From contig CBDFJV010000007.1 of assembly GCA_965248605.1 (NCBI GenBank), forward strand, positions 1,984,001 to 2,048,000: a DNA stretch of 64,000 nucleotides, written 5' to 3'. This stretch comes from CAUZJF01 sp965248605 (GTDB taxonomy: Bacteria > Chloroflexota > Dehalococcoidia > Lucifugimonadales > CAUZJF01). This document shows, piece after piece, positions 35,846 to 45,695 of this stretch. The notes under the pieces are model-generated. The model was not told the origin of the DNA. It saw only the letters and a program-made list of their open reading frames with translations, and did no database searches. Made by a program: the position numbers and the translations under genes. Numbering within the stretch: position 1 is the first letter of the stretch; each line of letters starts with the position of its first letter.

Positions 35846-36860
35846 TCAGCGCATTGCGCCGATCCGTTCCTCCTCCAGAGTAGGTGCCCACTCGAACAGG
35901 AGACACCGAAGCGGGCTCAGACTTCTGAGACTGCGATGATGAATCCCGGGCCACCTCGGCTCGGGCCTGACCCTTTCTGAGACTGGCGTCATGCCTTCAG
36001 CCTGATCTGTCGACTCGATTCGAGGTGGCGCCAGAAGTGACCTCGCTTGGCGAGCATCTGAGTCACGAGGGTTTGCCTCTTCTTGGTAGGCCAGCACCGC
36101 CTCCCGGACCTCCTCTGCGCTCACCTCCCTTCCTTCCGTCTCCAGTGCCTCGTCCGTGTCTTCTCCTTCCTCGGCTTCTCCCGGTCGACAGGCGGCGAGG
36201 AAGGGACACGACCGGCACCGCCAGCTACCGGCGCGGAAGTCCCGGCTCCGGCAGCTCGTCCGGGTCCTGTCCGTGGGCGGCGTAGTGGTCGGCAAGCTCG
36301 CCGAGCCGGAAGCTGACGGCCTCCATCGCGTCCTCCACACGTTCGGCGGGGATCGTTTCGGTGTCCCACTGGCGGCTGCCGGTGTCCATCGTAGCTATCA
36401 CCACATCGCGCTTCTCCCCGAATAGCCCGTAGGTGTAAAGGGCAGCCTGTGCCACCGACTCCGGGTGACTCCGCTCTGCGCCAAGGGTCTGCCAGCGCTT
36501 GTAGGCGTCCGGCCCCCTGGTCTTCACCTCCACGATCACCTCGTCGCCTCCGAAGAAGGGCAGGACGGCGGTGGCGTCGGGATGGCCGGTAACGCGCAGG
36601 TTGGGAGCGACGAGGACCATGACCTCCCTGGGGTTGTTGGAGTCCACCGGGATCACGTCCCAGCTCGCCCGCTCCATCGCCCGCAGCACCACCTGCTCAA
36701 GGGCCTGCCCCGCCTCCATGACGGTCAGGGACTCGTCGCTGGGAGGGTTGATGGGCTGATGTTCGGTGGCGGCGTACCACAGGGCTCTGCGGCAGCCGCT
36801 TGCGGCGGATGCCCGCACCACCAGCGCCCGGTCTCCGGTTGGGTCCTCGTTCTGGCTCAT
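35846..36860 (-). pseudogene. phage-type PD-(D/E)XK nuclease (RecB/Cas4-like), frameshifted
   Basis: From ATG 36860 (GGAG upstream) the frame reads a RecB-like nuclease: SGCRRALWYAATEHQPINPP, GHPDATAVLPFFGGDEVIVE followed by VKTRG (D-x-n-ExK active site), then VAQAALYTYGLFGE. It stops at 36225, but a second frame from about 36240 continues the gene with WRCRSCPFLAAC, the cysteine motif of iron-sulfur RecB-like nucleases, and a coiled charged tail. So a one-base frameshift splits it. The far end, LFEWAPTLEEERIGAMR, resembles the gene tail at 42.6 kb. Confidence 0.7.
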
Positions 36861-36954
36861 GGTCACTTCTCCTTTGCTCCTGAATATGAAGAGCGGGGCC
36901 GCCTCCGTGGAGACAGGCCCCGCTACCTGGGCAACCATCGGTTGTCTGCGCCGC

Positions 36955-37097
36955 TCATGCGGCTGCCGTAGCTTCAGCTTCCTCCGCCTCCTCTCTCCCC
37001 CTCTCCTCTCGCTCCTGCCTGGCCTTGAGGAAGCCCCGCAGGATGTGGGCGATAGCGTCTCCTAAACCGAGCACCCATACGCTCGACCCATCCGACA

Positions 37098-37098
<1 letters not shown>
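36955..37098 (-). pseudogene. 3' exon of a phage-type gene behind an intron remnant
   Basis: Reads LSDGSSVWVLGLGDAIAHIL, RGFLKARQEREERGREEAEE, AEATAAA-stop, beginning at the 3' end of the group II intron remnant. The acidic coiled tail is all that is left; the 5' exon is missing from the window side. It lies just upstream of, and in the same direction as, the RecB-like nuclease. Confidence 0.45.
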
Positions 37099-38033
<935 letters not shown>

Positions 38034-38101
38034 TGACCTGCCCCCCAAGAACTGGTCCAGGTGTAATGTTAGACCTGGGCCTGAAAAGAAAGGGGGCAAA
38101 G

Positions 38102-38380
38102 ATGGCCAGGAGGAAGCATACGGCAGACCAGGTGATCAACAAGCTCAGAGAGGCGGAGGTGGCCATATCGGCAGGTAGCACGGTCGCTGAAGCCTCTCGT
38201 CAGATAGGGGTGACCCAGCAGACCTTCTACCGGTGGCGCACCGAGTACGGGGGACTGAGGATCGACCAGGCCAGACGGTTGAAGCGACTGGAGACCGAGA
38301 ACGGCCGTTTGAGGAGGGCGGTATCTGATCTGACGTTGGACAATCAGATACTGAGAGAGGCAGCGGAGGGAAACTTCTAA
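38102..38380 (+). CDS. IS3-family OrfA
   Basis: 92 residues from ATG 38102. HTH of the transposase_8 type (KHTADQVINKLREAEVAISA, VAEASRQIGVTQQTFYRWR) followed by a leucine-zipper coiled coil (RRLKRLETENGRLRRAVSDL). Ends GGA-AAC-TTC-TAA, where a -1 slip joins it to OrfB. Confidence 0.92.
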   Translation: MARRKHTADQVINKLREAEVAISAGSTVAEASRQIGVTQQTFYRWRTEYGGLRIDQARRLKRLETENGRLRRAVSDLTLDNQILREAAEGNF

Positions 38381-38403
38381 GCCCTTCTCGTCGTCGCCAG
38401 TGT

Positions 38404-39236
38404 GTGGAGCACGTGAGGGAGGTGTTTGGAGTCTCGGAGCGGCGAGCCTGCAAGGTGCTGGACCTTCCCAGGTCGACGCATCGGTATGAGCCGATACCTG
38501 TAGAGGATGAGCAGGGCTTAACCGAGGAGATCGTGGAGTTGGCCAGCCGGTATGGCAGGTACGGCTACCGGAGGATCACCGCTCTGCTGAGAATGGATGG
38601 TTGGGACGTGAACCACAAGAGAGTAGAGCGGATCTGGCGGGGGGAAGGGCTGAAGGTGCCAGCCAAGCAGCCCAAGAGAGGACGTCTGTGGCTCAATGAC
38701 GGCTCCTGTGTACGTCTACGGCCACAGAGACCGAACCACGTGTGGGCCTACGACTTCGTCCAGGTAAGGCTCCACGACGGCAGAGGGGTGAGGCTGTTGA
38801 CCGTCATGGACGAATACACCAGGGAGTGTCTGGCCATCAGGGCCGATCGCCACATCAGGTCTTGTGATGTTATCGAGACCCTGGCCGAGCTGATGATGAT
38901 CAGGGGAGTGCCCGATCACATCCGCTCGGACAACGGACCGGAGTTCACGGCCAGGGCCGTTCGGGAGTGGCTGGGGAGAGTGGGAGCCAAAACACTCTAC
39001 ATCGAGCCTGGATCGCCCTGGGAGAACGGCTACATCGAGAGCTTCAACGGTAAGTTGAGAGACGAGCTCTTGGACAGAGAGGTTTCTACACGCTACTGGA
39101 GGTCAGGGTGCTGACTGAGCGGTACAGGCAGACTTACAACCGCGTCAGGCCTCACAGCTCCCTGGGCTACAGGCCGCCTGCTCCGGAAACCATGCTCCCT
39201 CCTGACACTCTCCCTGTGCTTGTCGGACTAACATAG
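38404..39236 (+). pseudogene. IS3-family OrfB transposase with a late frameshift
   Basis: Integrase core intact: WAYDFVQVRLHDGRGVRLLT (D), HIRSDNGPEFTARAV (D), PWENGYIESFNGKLRDELLD (E). At 39082-39086 one T appears missing (GGTTTCTACACG instead of GGTTTTCTACACG), after which the frame ends at 39114; restoring it continues TLLEVRVLTERYRQTYNRVR, PHSSLGYRPPAPE to a stop at 39234. The normal product is made by -1 frameshifting from OrfA. Decay or a homopolymer sequencing error. Confidence 0.85.
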
Positions 39237-39316
39237 CAAGTGGTACAAAGATCGGGGGCAGGTCACTGGAGCCGAGCAACGGCAGTGCCCTTAAGCCTTC
39301 TATCGGGGGGACACAG

Positions 39317-40004
39317 TTGATCCTAACTATTGATGAATTGACCGCCGTCCCCGATCTAATTGTTAGGGGTTCGCCTACCGATCAAGTAACGATGCAGAAG
39401 AACCCCGCACAGAGTCCGGACTATCCTGAAGGCTTGGTATCTCGCGACCGGGATGTAATGCAGGAGATCAAGCAAGTGTCATTCCGGGTTGATGAATACT
39501 ACAAGGGGGAGGGGCCGGAATCGATATCAATCATGATGGACGCGGCCTTAACCGATCCAGCAGTCCGTGCCATCAGTTTACAGGAAGGTGTATCCTACGT
39601 GCTCTTCTTGTTTCAGCCAGATTCTGCCGAGGGGAAAGCCTACTGGAACCAGGGCTACCTGATTCAAGGAATCCAGCAGGGGGTGTGGGAAGTTAATGGC
39701 GACGTTGCTGTCCGAGCGGTCGGTTCTGAAAGGTCCTTGGAGTTAAATCAGTTCGAGGATCTGCCCCTAACTAACTCCAACCCCGAAAGAGTGAGAGCCA
39801 GGCTCTTAGCCATTTGTCGCGGGTCCGACACCTGCCATAGCGCTCCTGGTCGCGGGCGTGTGGTTTGCCAAGAAGAATCGCGGTGGTACGGCACGAGTCC
39901 TAGGTATAGTATCCATCGTGTTGGTGTTGGTAGTCGCTACTGTGGCAGTGGTGCCTTCGATTTCCACAACCACGCCCGAAACCGAAGCGACCGACACGCC
40001 TTAG
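39317..40004 (+). pseudogene. unknown protein with C-terminal membrane helix, frameshifted
   Basis: The first frame (TTG 39317 to about 39830) gives a soluble domain (LTAVPDLIVRGSPTDQ, VSFRVDEYYKGEG, QEGVSYVLFLFQPDSAEGKA YW). The frame then turns random, but the next frame reads PTPAIALLVAGVWFAKKNRG, GTARVLGIVSIVLVLVVATV, AVVPSIST and stops at 40002, a clear membrane anchor. A frameshift at about 39830 fits. A strong terminator follows. The N-terminus may have been lost to the IS3 element. No family recognised. Confidence 0.5.
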
Positions 40005-40050
40005 CGCACTCAGTAGATTCATAGTCTCTAGGCACACCAAGACGAGAAAA

Positions 40051-40083
40051 CAATGCCACGGGCGTCTAGCTCCCGTGGCATTG
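40051..40083 (+). terminator. strong hairpin terminator
   Basis: CAATGCCACGGG pairs perfectly with CCCGTGGCATTG around a 9-base loop, preceded by an A-rich tract and followed by TCTGTGTT. Placed 47 bases after the membrane-anchored gene above. Confidence 0.8.
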
Positions 40084-40101
40084 TCTGTGTTGTGCTACTA
40101 A

Positions 40102-40410
40102 CCTCACTCGCCGTGTGATAGAGGTGGTCTGAACAGGCTAGAAACCGTTTCCGACACCACCTCTGGAGCCGAGACAGGCCCCGAACCTGCTGAAACCGCC
40201 AAGGTCGCCACTGGGCATGTTACTCAAGTATCCGGAACGGGAACGAATTCCGAATCCCAGCGAGCTTTGGCCCAAGATGTTACGACGGGGAGAGGAGGGG
40301 AAGCAGACTCTGGAACTTGGGTTCGCGCGGGTAGCATTGGCGGTGCGCTCGTCTTGGCTGTACTGGCAATGGCGCTCTTCATCTTCCGTCGGCGGGAGCG
40401 TCACACCTAA
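40102..40410 (+). pseudogene. C-terminal stalk and membrane anchor of a surface protein
   Basis: Frame opening after TAA 40099 reads a Ser/Thr/Glu-rich stalk (TVSDTTSGAETGPEPAETAK, GTGTNSESQRALAQDVTT) and ends GSIGGALVLAVLAMALFIFRRRERHT-stop, a single membrane helix with arginine stop-transfer. No start codon or N-terminal domain is present. Remnant of an exported anchored protein. Confidence 0.5.
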
Positions 40411-40474
40411 CCAGGCCCCAGCCCAGACTAGCGCCCTGAAACGCAAAAAAGCCCCCATACATGGATCCGCTAGT

Positions 40475-40515
40475 AGAGGGGCAATGGTCGTATCCAACAC
40501 GACCATCGCCCCTCT
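40475..40515. repeat. 17-bp arm hairpin
   Basis: AGAGGGGCAATGGTCGT (40475-40491) pairs with its complement at 40499-40515 with one A/C mismatch and a 7-base loop. It has no T tract; it may be a palindromic repeat or a terminator read in either direction. Confidence 0.5.
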
Positions 40516-40561
40516 TGCTCCACAGCGAGCCAGCCTACCGAAAGCTCCACTGCTAGAATAG

Positions 40562-40783
40562 CCTCAGCTCCTGCTGCTGAGGTGCAGGTGGCCGGAGCTG
40601 TTCGCCGAGGCCGTGGAGATCGACGCGAACATGCGCCGCAGGCTCGCCTTCGCCAAGGAGCCATACCTCCATCCTCGAAGGATTCCCCTCGACCAGGCCG
40701 TCAGCCGCGATGAGGCACGCCTGGGACACGATGGGGAGAGTGACGGATTCGGAAACGAGTGCGAGGGACACTGTGGGGTGTGA
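40562..40783 (+). pseudogene. C-terminal fragment of a phage PAPS-reductase/DndC-like protein
   Basis: Reads CRWPELFAEAVEIDANMRRR, LAFAKEPYLHPRRIPLDQAV, SRDEARLGHDGESDGFGNEC, EGHCGV-stop. The W/PELF-x-x-x-V-E-I-D start, the LH..R.PL..A segment and the final CEGHCGV are typical of the C-terminus of phage-encoded phosphoadenosine-phosphosulfate-reductase-like proteins. The 5' part is missing after a TAG at 40559. After the stop comes GGGGAGG and an ATG (40807) that starts a gene destroyed by an IS end. Confidence 0.6.
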
Positions 40784-40809
40784 GAAGGCGGCTATCTACG
40801 GGGAGGATG

Positions 40810-40856
40810 AAGAAAGAGCTAACATTACACTTGGCAGTTCTTGGGGGGGGCAGGTC
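40810..40856 (-). mobile_element. solo left end of the IS3-family element
   Basis: Reverse complement of the first ~45 bases of the IS at 38034, including CTAACATTACAC, CAGTTCTTGGGG and GGGCAGGTCA, with small differences. No transposase sequence adjoins it. Left by a deletion or recombination. Confidence 0.7.
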
Positions 40857-40896
40857 AATCAGCCCCACACGGTTTACAACGCCGGGGGTGAGACGT

Positions 40897-40955
40897 ACCG
40901 TGGTGATTACCCGCGCCGACTCTACCGAAGCACGGTGCTAAACCACCGTCGCGGG
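40897..40955. other. structured stretch with two competing pairings
   Basis: ACGGTG (40932) pairs with CACCGT (40944), and next to it CCCGCG (40910) pairs with CGCGGG (40950). Alternatively ACCGTG (40897) can pair with CACGGT (40931), which would disrupt the first stem. This is the layout of a regulatory RNA switch, but the stems are short. It lies about 190 bases upstream of the DUF805 gene. Confidence 0.3.
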
Positions 40956-41140
40956 TGCAACCCTGCTCCTTCCGCCAAGACAGGGAACATGACGAGAAGG
41001 AGGTGAATGCCCGGATGGAGCCCAACGTCTTTCAATACAACCCCGGCCCCGACCGCCCGTACCGTGGCAAACCATGTGTCCGGATCGTAGCAATTATCTG
41101 CCGCGATTTGGTTTTATTCGCTCATGGAGGACAATCCTAA

Positions 41141-41623
41141 ATGACTCCTTGGGGCGCGGTGGGACGCATCGTCCGTAATTCGGTTAGGTTCTCCGGTCGG
41201 GCCACCAGGGGTGAGTTCTGGTGGTGGGTGCTGGTATTGGCGTTTGTCTTGCTGATAGCTTCCGCCGTGCAGTTAGCGTTGCCATTCCTTTACGCCCGCG
41301 ACTTCAACCCCTCCGCACGGGACTTGCTGTCGGTCTTCCTGGGTACGGGTGTGGCGATCTGGTTGGTGACACTCCTTCCCACAACGGCTGTCGCCGTGCG
41401 GAGGCTGCACGACACCGGCAGGAGCGGCTGGTGGGTATTGTTGTGGTACGCAGTTCCTGTACCCTTCTGGCTGGCCTGGGGTGCTGCCTATTTGGACGCG
41501 CTGGGCCACGGGTTTGCAGGGGGCGACCCGTCGGCGGTCCCTTTCTTCGTCATGTTGGGACTGAGCTTGGCGGCCAGCGCAGCCGTGACCGTCTGGGCCG
41601 TGCGGTGGCTGGCTGGCCGCTGA
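41141..41623 (+). CDS. DUF805 family membrane protein
   Basis: 160 residues, four transmembrane helices. Family marks: VRFSGRATRGEFWWWVL at the N-terminus and TTAVAVRRLHDTGRSGWWVL in the middle. Inner-membrane protein of unknown role. ATG 41141 follows TGGAGGACAATCCTAA. It is the only intact gene between the two copies of the CEGHCGV tail. Confidence 0.88.
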   Translation: MTPWGAVGRIVRNSVRFSGRATRGEFWWWVLVLAFVLLIASAVQLALPFLYARDFNPSARDLLSVFLGTGVAIWLVTLLPTTAVAVRRLHDTGRSGWWVLLWYAVPVPFWLAWGAAYLDALGHGFAGGDPSAVPFFVMLGLSLAASAAVTVWAVRWLAGR

Positions 41624-42065
41624 AGCCCGGAGGAGTATTGTTGGCCACGGCAATCAATCGGTTCGCGTCACTGCTATCCGGCCTTGCCAACGGCTTCATC
41701 GTCACGGCAGTCTTCCATCTCCAGAGGATTTGGAGTCGGAAGTTGGCGAGGCGGGGTTCGGCCAACGGAGCCTTTACGGGGTGCAACGGACTGGCGAACT
41801 GGCTACAGATTTGGACAGCCGTTTGAGAGACCGGCGAAGGGGGCGCTTTTGCTGGACTTGATTCGCTCGGTTGATCAAGAGAAGAAAATGCTCTGCATTT
41901 CCAACCATTGCGCGATAGTCGCCAAAAAGCAGCCATCCGTCTACTCTCGAGTCGTGTGGCGCGTGCGATGACGGGATGTGACGCACTCGCTGAGGAACTC
42001 CGTGGCGGTATGGATCCGCAACTCACCCTGTCCTCACGTATTGACTGCCGGCAAGAGTCAGAAGA
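41624..42065. other. 442-bp stretch without a convincing gene
   Basis: Open frames here are short and have no recognisable motif or ribosome-binding site. It lies between DUF805 and the second copy of the PAPS-reductase-like tail, so it is probably decayed sequence. Confidence 0.4.
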
Positions 42066-42110
42066 GACGGGTTCGAAAACGAGTGCGAGGGACACTGTGG
42101 GGTGTGAGAA
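42066..42110 (+). repeat. second copy of the CEGHCGV gene tail
   Basis: ACGGGTTCGAAAACGAGTGC and onward encodes DGFENECEGHCGV-stop. From AAACGAGTGC to TGTGAGAA it is identical (33 bases) to 40754-40786. Upstream the two diverge but still encode DGF(G/E)N. An AGGAGG and ATG (42149) follow, as after copy 1. Confidence 0.75.
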
Positions 42111-42187
42111 ACCGGGGCCGACGCCCCTGTGGGGCTCAGGAGGCTGAAATGGCGGCCATGCACGGGGAGAAGGCGCGCAGCGCCGTC

Positions 42188-42577
42188 CTAATACATGATG
42201 AGATGCGTGGGAACCAGCCGCTGTGCTGTCGGGTCCACCGCCAAGCCCAAACCCTCCAGCGTGTAGGCTCCAAGCAGGGATGGAGCGTCATCCTCTCCAA
42301 ACACCACCAGGGTGACCTCGCTCGTGCCGTTGATCGTGGCCCAGACCCTACCAATGTCGAACTCGACCCGCCGACCGTCGGCCAGCAGGAAGGCACGCCT
42401 GTCTATCCGCTCGACCCCCAGCTCGCCCAGCAAGCTGGCGGGCAACGTCGTGTAAGCCGCCCCGGTGTCCACCGTCGCCTCTATGTCCTGTGCCTGCTGG
42501 CCGTCCATGCTGGAAATGCGCAGCGGCCACTTGAAAGTCCCCACAGAGAGAACCCCTCCGTCGCCAATGTCTACCAT
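42188..42577 (-). CDS. retropepsin-like (clan AA) aspartic protease
   Basis: 129 residues at most; GTG 42544 (GGAGG upstream) would give ~118. DIEATVDTGAAYTTLPASLL holds the DTGA catalytic motif; LADGRRVEFDIGRVWATING and LLGAYTLEGLGLAVDPTAQR are the typical following strands and hydrophobic-glycine segment. Small bacterial single-domain enzymes of this kind act as homodimers; substrates unknown. It sits alone in the island between phage gene tails. Confidence 0.8.
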   Translation of the reverse strand: MVDIGDGGVLSVGTFKWPLRISSMDGQQAQDIEATVDTGAAYTTLPASLLGELGVERIDRRAFLLADGRRVEFDIGRVWATINGTSEVTLVVFGEDDAPSLLGAYTLEGLGLAVDPTAQRLVPTHLIMY

Positions 42578-42617
42578 CCCATTTTATACGATTTCGGGCG
42601 CTCTGTGTTATGGCGGT

Positions 42618-43018
42618 CTAGCGTCCCGCGCCGACCGGCTCCGCCTCGCGCTCCTGCTCCATGCTGAGTGCCCACTCGAACATCGACATGGAGGCAGGCT
42701 GAGGCTTGCGGCTGCGGCCCTTCGGCTTGACCGGCTCCTCAGCCATGAACTCGGCCCAGGAGAACAGCGTCTGCTGCGGCTCCTCCGCCTCGTCGTGATG
42801 GCCGTTTCCGTTGACCGGGACAGGCGCGTGCCCGTTGACCGGCGCCAGTTCCACCGTCGGCCCGATGCCGAACAGGTCGTCTTGACCGTTGCCATTGAGG
42901 TTGTTGCCCGATAGACCGAGTCGCGCGATGACGACAAGGGTGCCGAGCAGTATCCAGGGCATCGCTTGCGGAGCTTGAACAACTCCCAGCGGGTGAGGCG
43001 CAGCATCTGGGAGATCAT
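42618..43018 (-). pseudogene. second ABC permease start fused to a phage gene tail
   Basis: ATG 43018 overlaps the stop of the upstream permease and reads MISQMLRLTRWELFKLRKR, matching that permease's start (MIVPVLRLIRWEWFKIRKR). A frameshift then leads to MPWILLGTLVVIARLGLSG. After about 42910 it changes to an unrelated protein: GQDDLFGIGPTVELAPVNGH, LFSWAEFMAEEPVKPKGRSR, SMFEWALSMEQEREAEPVGA GR-stop. So a broken permease is joined to the C-terminus of a phage/plasmid-type gene. Confidence 0.6.
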
Positions 43019-44088
43019 TCGCCTCTGGCTCCTGTGACATCCCTGCGTTGGAAGAGCCAGAACGCCGCACCGCCCAACACCACCACGTAGGCTAGGAGAA
43101 CGAGGAAGGCGTGCAGGTTGCTCGGTAGATCGGACGGGGGGACCGGAAGGATCTCTACCGCCCAGATAGAGGCACCTGGTTCGACCATCCAGGCGATGGC
43201 GCTGGGACCGAGTAGGAAGTCTGAGACGCTGCCAAAGGACTCAAACAGGGTGCCCAGTAAGAAGGTCTCGGCCAAGTAGTACGCCAGAGAGAGGGCGACT
43301 CCTATGCTCGATGATGCAGTCAGCACCGATAGGAACAGTGCCAAGACGACGTAGGGGGTCAGCGCGTAGACCATCTTGCCGAACATCACCGCGGCGGTGC
43401 GCCATTCGCCAGAGTCCGCAAGCCCACCGCCTTCGTGGAGCGTAAGCAATCCGGCGATCAGGCTGCTTACGACAGCCGTCAAAGATAGGATGAGCAGGCC
43501 AGCCGCCACCATCAGGACGAGCAGCAATGCCTTCGCCCCTAGGAACTGCCAGCGCCGGATGCCCTTGGTCAATACCCCTCGCAAGGTCCCCCAACTGTAT
43601 TCGACGCCTATCGCCAACGAGGCCATGATCAAGACGAGCATCGCACCGATGGTGTGCGCGAAACCGAGGCTTCTTACCAGGCTGTCTGGAAGGATGAAGC
43701 TCTTGCGCGACTTCTCGCGGAACACTCTCTCGTTCTCGGCTTCGTCCGCGCAGGTTGTGAAGACCTGGGCCTGTTCCTCCTCGGACATACTCTGTACCTC
43801 GGGAGGGAGTTCGCCCTTCCTCACTCCTTCACATACGAATGTCACAGGGTTCTCTTCGGCTACCTCGATGGTGCGGGTCACCCCTTCCTGGTTCGGGTCT
43901 ACAGATCGCTCTTCAGGCCCGGGAAGAGAATATCTACCGCCCAGGTCCGTGGTCTCGTACGAAATGTAGCTGCTCCACAGGAAGGACTGAGCAACGACCA
44001 CAGCGACGGCTAGGAGAATCCACGGCATCCATCGCTTACGAATCTTGAACCACTCCCACCTGATGAGGCGGAGGACCGGAACGATCAT
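43015..44088 (-). CDS. ABC-2 type transporter permease
   Basis: 357 residues. First helix after MIVPVLRLIRWEWFKIRKRW (WILLAVAVVVAQSFLW), a ~130-residue extracytoplasmic loop, then five hydrophobic segments (GAMLVLIMASLAIGVEYSWG, ALLLVLMVAAGLLILSLTAV and others). Overlaps the ATPase gene by 4 bases. With it would form an exporter of drug, peptide or lipid; substrate unknown. Confidence 0.85.
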   Translation of the reverse strand: MIVPVLRLIRWEWFKIRKRWMPWILLAVAVVVAQSFLWSSYISYETTDLGGRYSLPGPEERSVDPNQEGVTRTIEVAEENPVTFVCEGVRKGELPPEVQSMSEEEQAQVFTTCADEAENERVFREKSRKSFILPDSLVRSLGFAHTIGAMLVLIMASLAIGVEYSWGTLRGVLTKGIRRWQFLGAKALLLVLMVAAGLLILSLTAVVSSLIAGLLTLHEGGGLADSGEWRTAAVMFGKMVYALTPYVVLALFLSVLTASSSIGVALSLAYYLAETFLLGTLFESFGSVSDFLLGPSAIAWMVEPGASIWAVEILPVPPSDLPSNLHAFLVLLAYVVVLGGAAFWLFQRRDVTGARGE

Positions 44089-45006
44089 CGGGTCTCCTTC
44101 TGACCGTCGCCAGTGATATCCAGGAAGTACTGCTCCAAGGACATCTCGTCGGCTGCCATCTCCGTGACGTAGACCTCAGACCTGCCCAGAGCAGCACTCA
44201 GCTCCGATGACCGCTCACTCGGAGCCTCCACTAATACCGACTCGCCTTCTATAGCCACATCGCCAACCCACTCCAGTGCCGACAGGACTTCGATGGCCTT
44301 CGCATTGTCCGTGGTACGCAGTCGCACCCGCTCACCCGCCCGCGAATGCACCAGGTCCGCGACCTTGCCCTGCGCGATGAGCTTGCCCTTAGAGAGGATG
44401 GCCACGCTATCGCACACCTGCTCCACTTCGTGCAACAAGTGGCTCGACAACAGAACCGTGCGCTCACCTGTACCCAGGTCCCGTATCATCTCCCTTACTT
44501 CGGCCATGCCAGCAGGGTCCATGCCGTTGGTAGGCTCGTCCAGAAACAGGAGCTCAGGGTCACCCAGGAGCGCATAGGCCAATCCCAAACGCTGTTTCAT
44601 ACCCAGAGAGTAGGTGCGGAAGCGGCTGTGTGCTCGGTCGGCAAGGCCCACCTTCTTGAGCAGGTCGTCCAACTCCTTACGATCACCCCTTCCGGAGATT
44701 CCCTGGTAGTAGGCGAGGTTGTCGCGGCCTGACAGATACGGATAGAACGACGGGGTCTCCACAATGGCGCCGACACGGTGCAGCGCATCCTAGATGCGGC
44801 ATGCTCCCACCGAACAGACTGAAGATGCCCCCCGTCGGTTTCACCAGCCCGAGTAGCATGCCCATTGTGGTGGTCTTGCCCGACCCGTTAGGCCCAAGAA
44901 GGCCGAAGACGCGGCCTCGTGGCACCCCCAGCGAGAGGTCGTCCACGGCCAGGATGTCTCCGTACCTCTTAGTCAGCCCATCTGTCTGGATGACGAGCTC
45001 GTTCAT
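44085..45006 (-). pseudogene. ABC transporter ATP-binding protein with a frameshift
   Basis: First frame from ATG 45006: LTKRYGDILAVDDLSLGVPR, Walker A GLLGPNGSGKTTTMGMLLG. At about 44795 the frame is lost (FGGSMPHL then nonsense), while another frame takes over with DALHRVGAIVETPSFYPYLS and keeps the signature TYSLGMKQRLGLAYALLG, Walker B ELLFLDEPTNGMDPAG and the switch histidine in LLSSHLLHEVEQV. A one-base error or mutation divides an otherwise standard ~305-residue ATPase. Confidence 0.8.
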
Positions 45007-45015
45007 GTAGTCCAT

Positions 45016-45352
45016 CCTTTCGCACACCATGTCTGTATGCCGACCGAGGCCTCGGCACGATAGTGTCGATAGGGGGCAGCAACTCTCCCGGAGCCGGACG
45101 CTGGCTCACGCCCCCTCGACCACTTCAGGTCGCTGGTCACAGGGTGGCGTGGCCTGCGCCGCCGTCACGGATAAGCCCGATGGAGAAAGCCGGTAGGGGA
45201 ACTACGAAGACCGGGCCCTGTTTCCCCAGGAAGAAGCGCCAACCCAGGTCGAATTATCTCCGATCAGGGTGCTCCTGTCCATCAGATTTCATGTGTCCGA
45301 AATGCTCGAATGATGGCCGAGAGAGGGTCTGTCTCCCCGTTGATTGCCTGTC
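45016..45352. other. 337-bp intergenic region
   Basis: Upstream of the ABC genes and downstream of the LuxR-type gene on the minus strand. No gene or clear hairpin seen; it should hold the promoter of the ABC operon. Confidence 0.4.
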
Positions 45353-45676
45353 TCAGTCGGCTTCGATTCCATCGACATTTAGCACCCTGATCAGCGGAGC
45401 GTAATTACTGAGCTCTGCCCTCCTAGTGACATTGAGCTTGGTAAGCATCCGACCGGTCTGATTCCGGACCGTGTGCTGGCTGATGCCGAGCTTCTCCCCA
45501 ATCTCTCTGTAGCTCAGACCGTCGGCTGCCATGACAATGATCTTTCTCTCCCTGCTCGACAGGCGGATCATATTAATGAAGTTGCTGTTGTTGCGCGCGG
45601 TTCTGATGGCAACCTTGGCTACTTCGGGAGGCTGGTACATTGCTCCTTTGCCGTTGTAGCGGACGATGAGGATCAC
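45353..45676 (-). CDS. small LuxR/GerE-type DNA-binding protein
   Basis: 107 residues, little more than the DNA-binding domain: IRLSSRERKIIVMAADGLSY, REIGEKLGISQHTVRNQTGR, MLTKLNVTRRAEL. No receiver or sensor domain, so either a stand-alone regulator of the ABC operon next to it or the end of a longer protein. Start could be ATG 45676 or the methionine of MYQPPEV. Confidence 0.75.
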   Translation of the reverse strand: MILIVRYNGKGAMYQPPEVAKVAIRTARNNSNFINMIRLSSRERKIIVMAADGLSYREIGEKLGISQHTVRNQTGRMLTKLNVTRRAELSNYAPLIRVLNVDGIEAD

Positions 45677-45695
45677 CTCGAACTGAGGGGAGTTC

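Larger units (their letters stand above)
38034..39265 (+). mobile_element. IS3-family insertion sequence
   Basis: Ends TGACCTGCCCCC at left and GGGGGCAGGTCA at right. If the ends are taken one base shorter, ACT flanks both sides as a 3-bp target repeat. It has the orfA/orfB arrangement with a GGAAAC slip site. The left flank is the intron remnant; the right flank may hold a further short, diverged piece of it. A solo left end of the same IS lies at 40.8 kb. Confidence 0.9.
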
